From positions 1-6,191 of the forward strand of contig DNFZ01000152.1 of assembly GCA_003486785.1 (NCBI GenBank): a stretch of 6,191 nt of DNA, read 5' to 3'. The translations under genes and the position numbers were made by a program. Shown here piece after piece: positions 4,385-6,191 of this stretch (positions within the stretch are counted from its first letter, which is position 1; every line of letters begins with the position of its first letter). This DNA is from Clostridiales bacterium (GTDB lineage Bacteria; Bacillota; Clostridia; Christensenellales; CAG-138). The notes below the pieces were generated by a model. It was not told the origin of the DNA and ran no database searches. It worked only from the letters and a program-made list of their open reading frames with translations.

Positions 4385-6191
4385 TCAGCCCGCGCTCTCA
4401 TCCTTCTTCGCGTCCTCGTTCTCCATACGCGGATGACTGCCTGATGCTGCAAAGGGCATGCCCAGCACGCGCTCGATAAACACGCGCGAAACAGCCGGAT
4501 CAAACTGCGTTCCCGCGCATCGAATGATCTCCGCCGCAGCCGCCTCGCTCAACATGCCTTTGCGATAAGGCCGGTCTTCGGTCATCGCATCAAACGCGTC
4601 GATAACCGAGACGATCCGTGAAATATACGGGATATCCTCGCCGCTGAGCCCCTGCGGATACCCCGTTCCGTCCCAGCGCTCATGGTGGCAGAGAATATAG
4701 CCCGCGATGCCCTGCAGCTCCGGTATCGTCAGCGCGATGCGATAGCCGATCTCGGGATGCCGACGGATCTCAGCCCACTCGAGCTCTCCCAGCGCGCCGG
4801 GCTTGCTCAGCACGCTGTTGCTGATGCCGATCTTGCCGATGTCATGCAGCGTCGCCATGAGCTCCAGCGAGACGATGTCGACCTCGTTGAGCCCAAGCTC
4901 GCCGCCCATCTGCCGCGCGTGCCGCGCCATTCGCTCCGCGTGCTCCATGGTCTCGTTGCTCTTGGAGAAAAGCAGTTCCTTGATCGTTGAGAGCAGCGTG
5001 CTGCGGATGCTCTGGTGCTCCAGCAGTTTGCGGCGGTACATATGCTCTTCCGCTGTTTTTAAGACTTCGCTGATCGTCTGTTCCTCATTCGTTTTTGTCG
5101 CATATCCCAGCGAAACGCTCAGGAAGAAATTCTCTTCGCGGGACTCGTTCTTTCGCGTTTCGAACGCCTTGCTGATCCGCGCGACGATCTGGACGACCTC
5201 CTCCCCGCTGGTTTTGGGCAGCAGAATGGAGAACTCGTCTCCGCCCGTGCGCGCAACGATTCCATCTCCGCAGTTGGCCTTGAGCAGCGCCGCGGTCTCG
5301 ACGATGAGCTTATCTCCCTCGCTGTGGCCAAAAAGATCGTTTGTGAGCTTGAGCGCGTTGATATCTCCAGTGATGACGGAATATGGCAGCTCATTTGCCG
5401 CATCCATGCGATAGAGCTCCGTATCGAAATACATGCGGCTAAAGAGGCCGGTCATTACGTCGTGTATGCTCAGATACTTGATCTTGTCCTCTTTTGTTTT
5501 GCGATCCGTAATGTCCCGGCTGATGCCGATGAGTCCTGCAAGCTCGCCCGCATCGTCGTAAAACGGCGTCTTGAGCGTTTCGGTGATGATTGTGCGCCCG
5601 TCCGGGTATACGACTGTCTCTTCACTTCTACCCGGCTGCTTGTGCCCAAGCGCTTCGGCATCCTTACTCACAAACAACTCTGCCGTGTCCTGATCGTATA
5701 GCTCAAAATCGTTTCTGCCGATCAGTCGCGCTTTGCTGATGCCGGATGCCTGCTCAAACGCGCGGTTGCAGCCAAGATAGACCCCGGTCGCATCCTTATA
5801 GAATATATGGTCGGGGATGGAATCGAGCAGCGCACTCAAAAAGCCGGAGGTTTCACGATGCCGTCGTTCGCTCTCGAGCAGCTCCTGCTCGCGCGCAAAT
5901 TCGCTTGTGATGTCCTGTGCGATGCAGATATAGTCGCTCTGCTCCCCAGGCTGCGCGCGATTAAGAATGGCCACATACAGATGCACGCGAACCACCTCGC
6001 CATCCGCACGGAGATACCGCTTGACCAGATCATACTGCTCAATCTCGCCTCTTAGCATTTGTTTGAACAGCCCATGATCTTTCTCCAGATCCTCGGGGTG
6101 TGTATACGTCTTCCAGCTGGTGTTTTTAACTTCGTCCTGCGTCATGCCCAGCATTCTTGCAAACGCGTTGTTTACGTAAGAAACAACATCG
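4385..6191 (-). CDS. PAS-PAS-GGDEF-HD-GYP cyclic-di-GMP signalling protein (5' partial)
   Basis: The frame is open to the right edge: 12 codons (DVVSYVNNAFAR) lie upstream of the Met at 6154 and belong to a PAS domain, so that Met is internal and the true start is outside. Numbering from that Met: PAS 1 runs to about 87 and ends in QDITSEF; PAS 2 is about 105-220, ending in ISRDITDRK; GGDEF is about 225-385; HD-GYP is about 388-570. The cyclase site has D264 (GDINALKLTND) and an intact GGDEF (304-308), so GTP condensation to c-di-GMP is plausible. The inhibitory RxxD is absent (Cys and Gly at those places). The hydrolase domain has HDIGKIG (437-443), HPEIGYR (466-472), HHERWDGTGYP (490-500) and DAFDAMTEDRPYR (519-531), all expected for an active HD-GYP phosphodiesterase. 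No membrane helix is visible, so this part is cytosolic. The PAS domains probably sense a ligand or redox state and tip the balance between the two activities. Confidence 0.95.
   Translation of the reverse strand, partial: DVVSYVNNAFARMLGMTQDEVKNTSWKTYTHPEDLEKDHGLFKQMLRGEIEQYDLVKRYLRADGEVVRVHLYVAILNRAQPGEQSDYICIAQDITSEFAREQELLESERRHRETSGFLSALLDSIPDHIFYKDATGVYLGCNRAFEQASGISKARLIGRNDFELYDQDTAELFVSKDAEALGHKQPGRSEETVVYPDGRTIITETLKTPFYDDAGELAGLIGISRDITDRKTKEDKIKYLSIHDVMTGLFSRMYFDTELYRMDAANELPYSVITGDINALKLTNDLFGHSEGDKLIVETAALLKANCGDGIVARTGGDEFSILLPKTSGEEVVQIVARISKAFETRKNESREENFFLSVSLGYATKTNEEQTISEVLKTAEEHMYRRKLLEHQSIRSTLLSTIKELLFSKSNETMEHAERMARHARQMGGELGLNEVDIVSLELMATLHDIGKIGISNSVLSKPGALGELEWAEIRRHPEIGYRIALTIPELQGIAGYILCHHERWDGTGYPQGLSGEDIPYISRIVSVIDAFDAMTEDRPYRKGMLSEAAAAEIIRCAGTQFDPAVSRVFIERVLGMPFAASGSHPRMENEDAKKDESAG

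Overview
The window looks like a chromosomal segment of a fairly GC-rich, Gram-positive-type anaerobe, most likely of the Clostridia. This is inferred from gene content: a DUF5058-type membrane protein, a RarD exporter, a clostridial-style PAS-GGDEF-HD-GYP protein, strong AGGAGG-like ribosome binding sites and short U-tract terminators. No rRNA or other phylogenetic marker is present, so the assignment stays loose. All supported genes lie on the minus strand, so the window reads from right to left.

In transcription order: (1) 6191-4385, a large c-di-GMP signalling protein (PAS, PAS, GGDEF, HD-GYP) whose 5' end lies outside the window, closed by a strong terminator at about 4298-4266. (2) A 358-bp intergenic region with a perfect TATAAT box and a 13-nt palindrome just upstream of it, leading to 4026-3160, an unrecognised protein with one N-terminal membrane anchor, a Pro/Glu/Thr-rich stalk and a C-terminal domain that should lie outside the membrane. 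(3) A 516-bp region without a convincing gene, holding an elaborate hairpin and an excellent terminator (2813-2781), possibly a small RNA or a long structured 3' UTR, followed by a promoter for (4) rarD, 2643-1747, a ten-helix EamA-family transporter. (5) A three-gene cluster: a DUF5058-type membrane protein (1632-898), a second integral membrane protein (882-220) translationally coupled to it, and the first 45 codons of a membrane-anchored protein (135 to the left edge) that may be an M20-family metallopeptidase.

The most interesting unit is the last cluster. Two poorly characterised polytopic proteins are encoded back to back, the ribosome binding site of the second overlapping the stop codon of the first, with a possible peptidase or amidohydrolase behind them. 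That layout would fit a two-subunit importer feeding a hydrolase. This is inference from gene order; nothing here shows the substrate. The c-di-GMP protein keeps the key motifs of both its synthesis and its degradation domain, and is separated from its neighbours by a terminator, so no functional link to them is shown.
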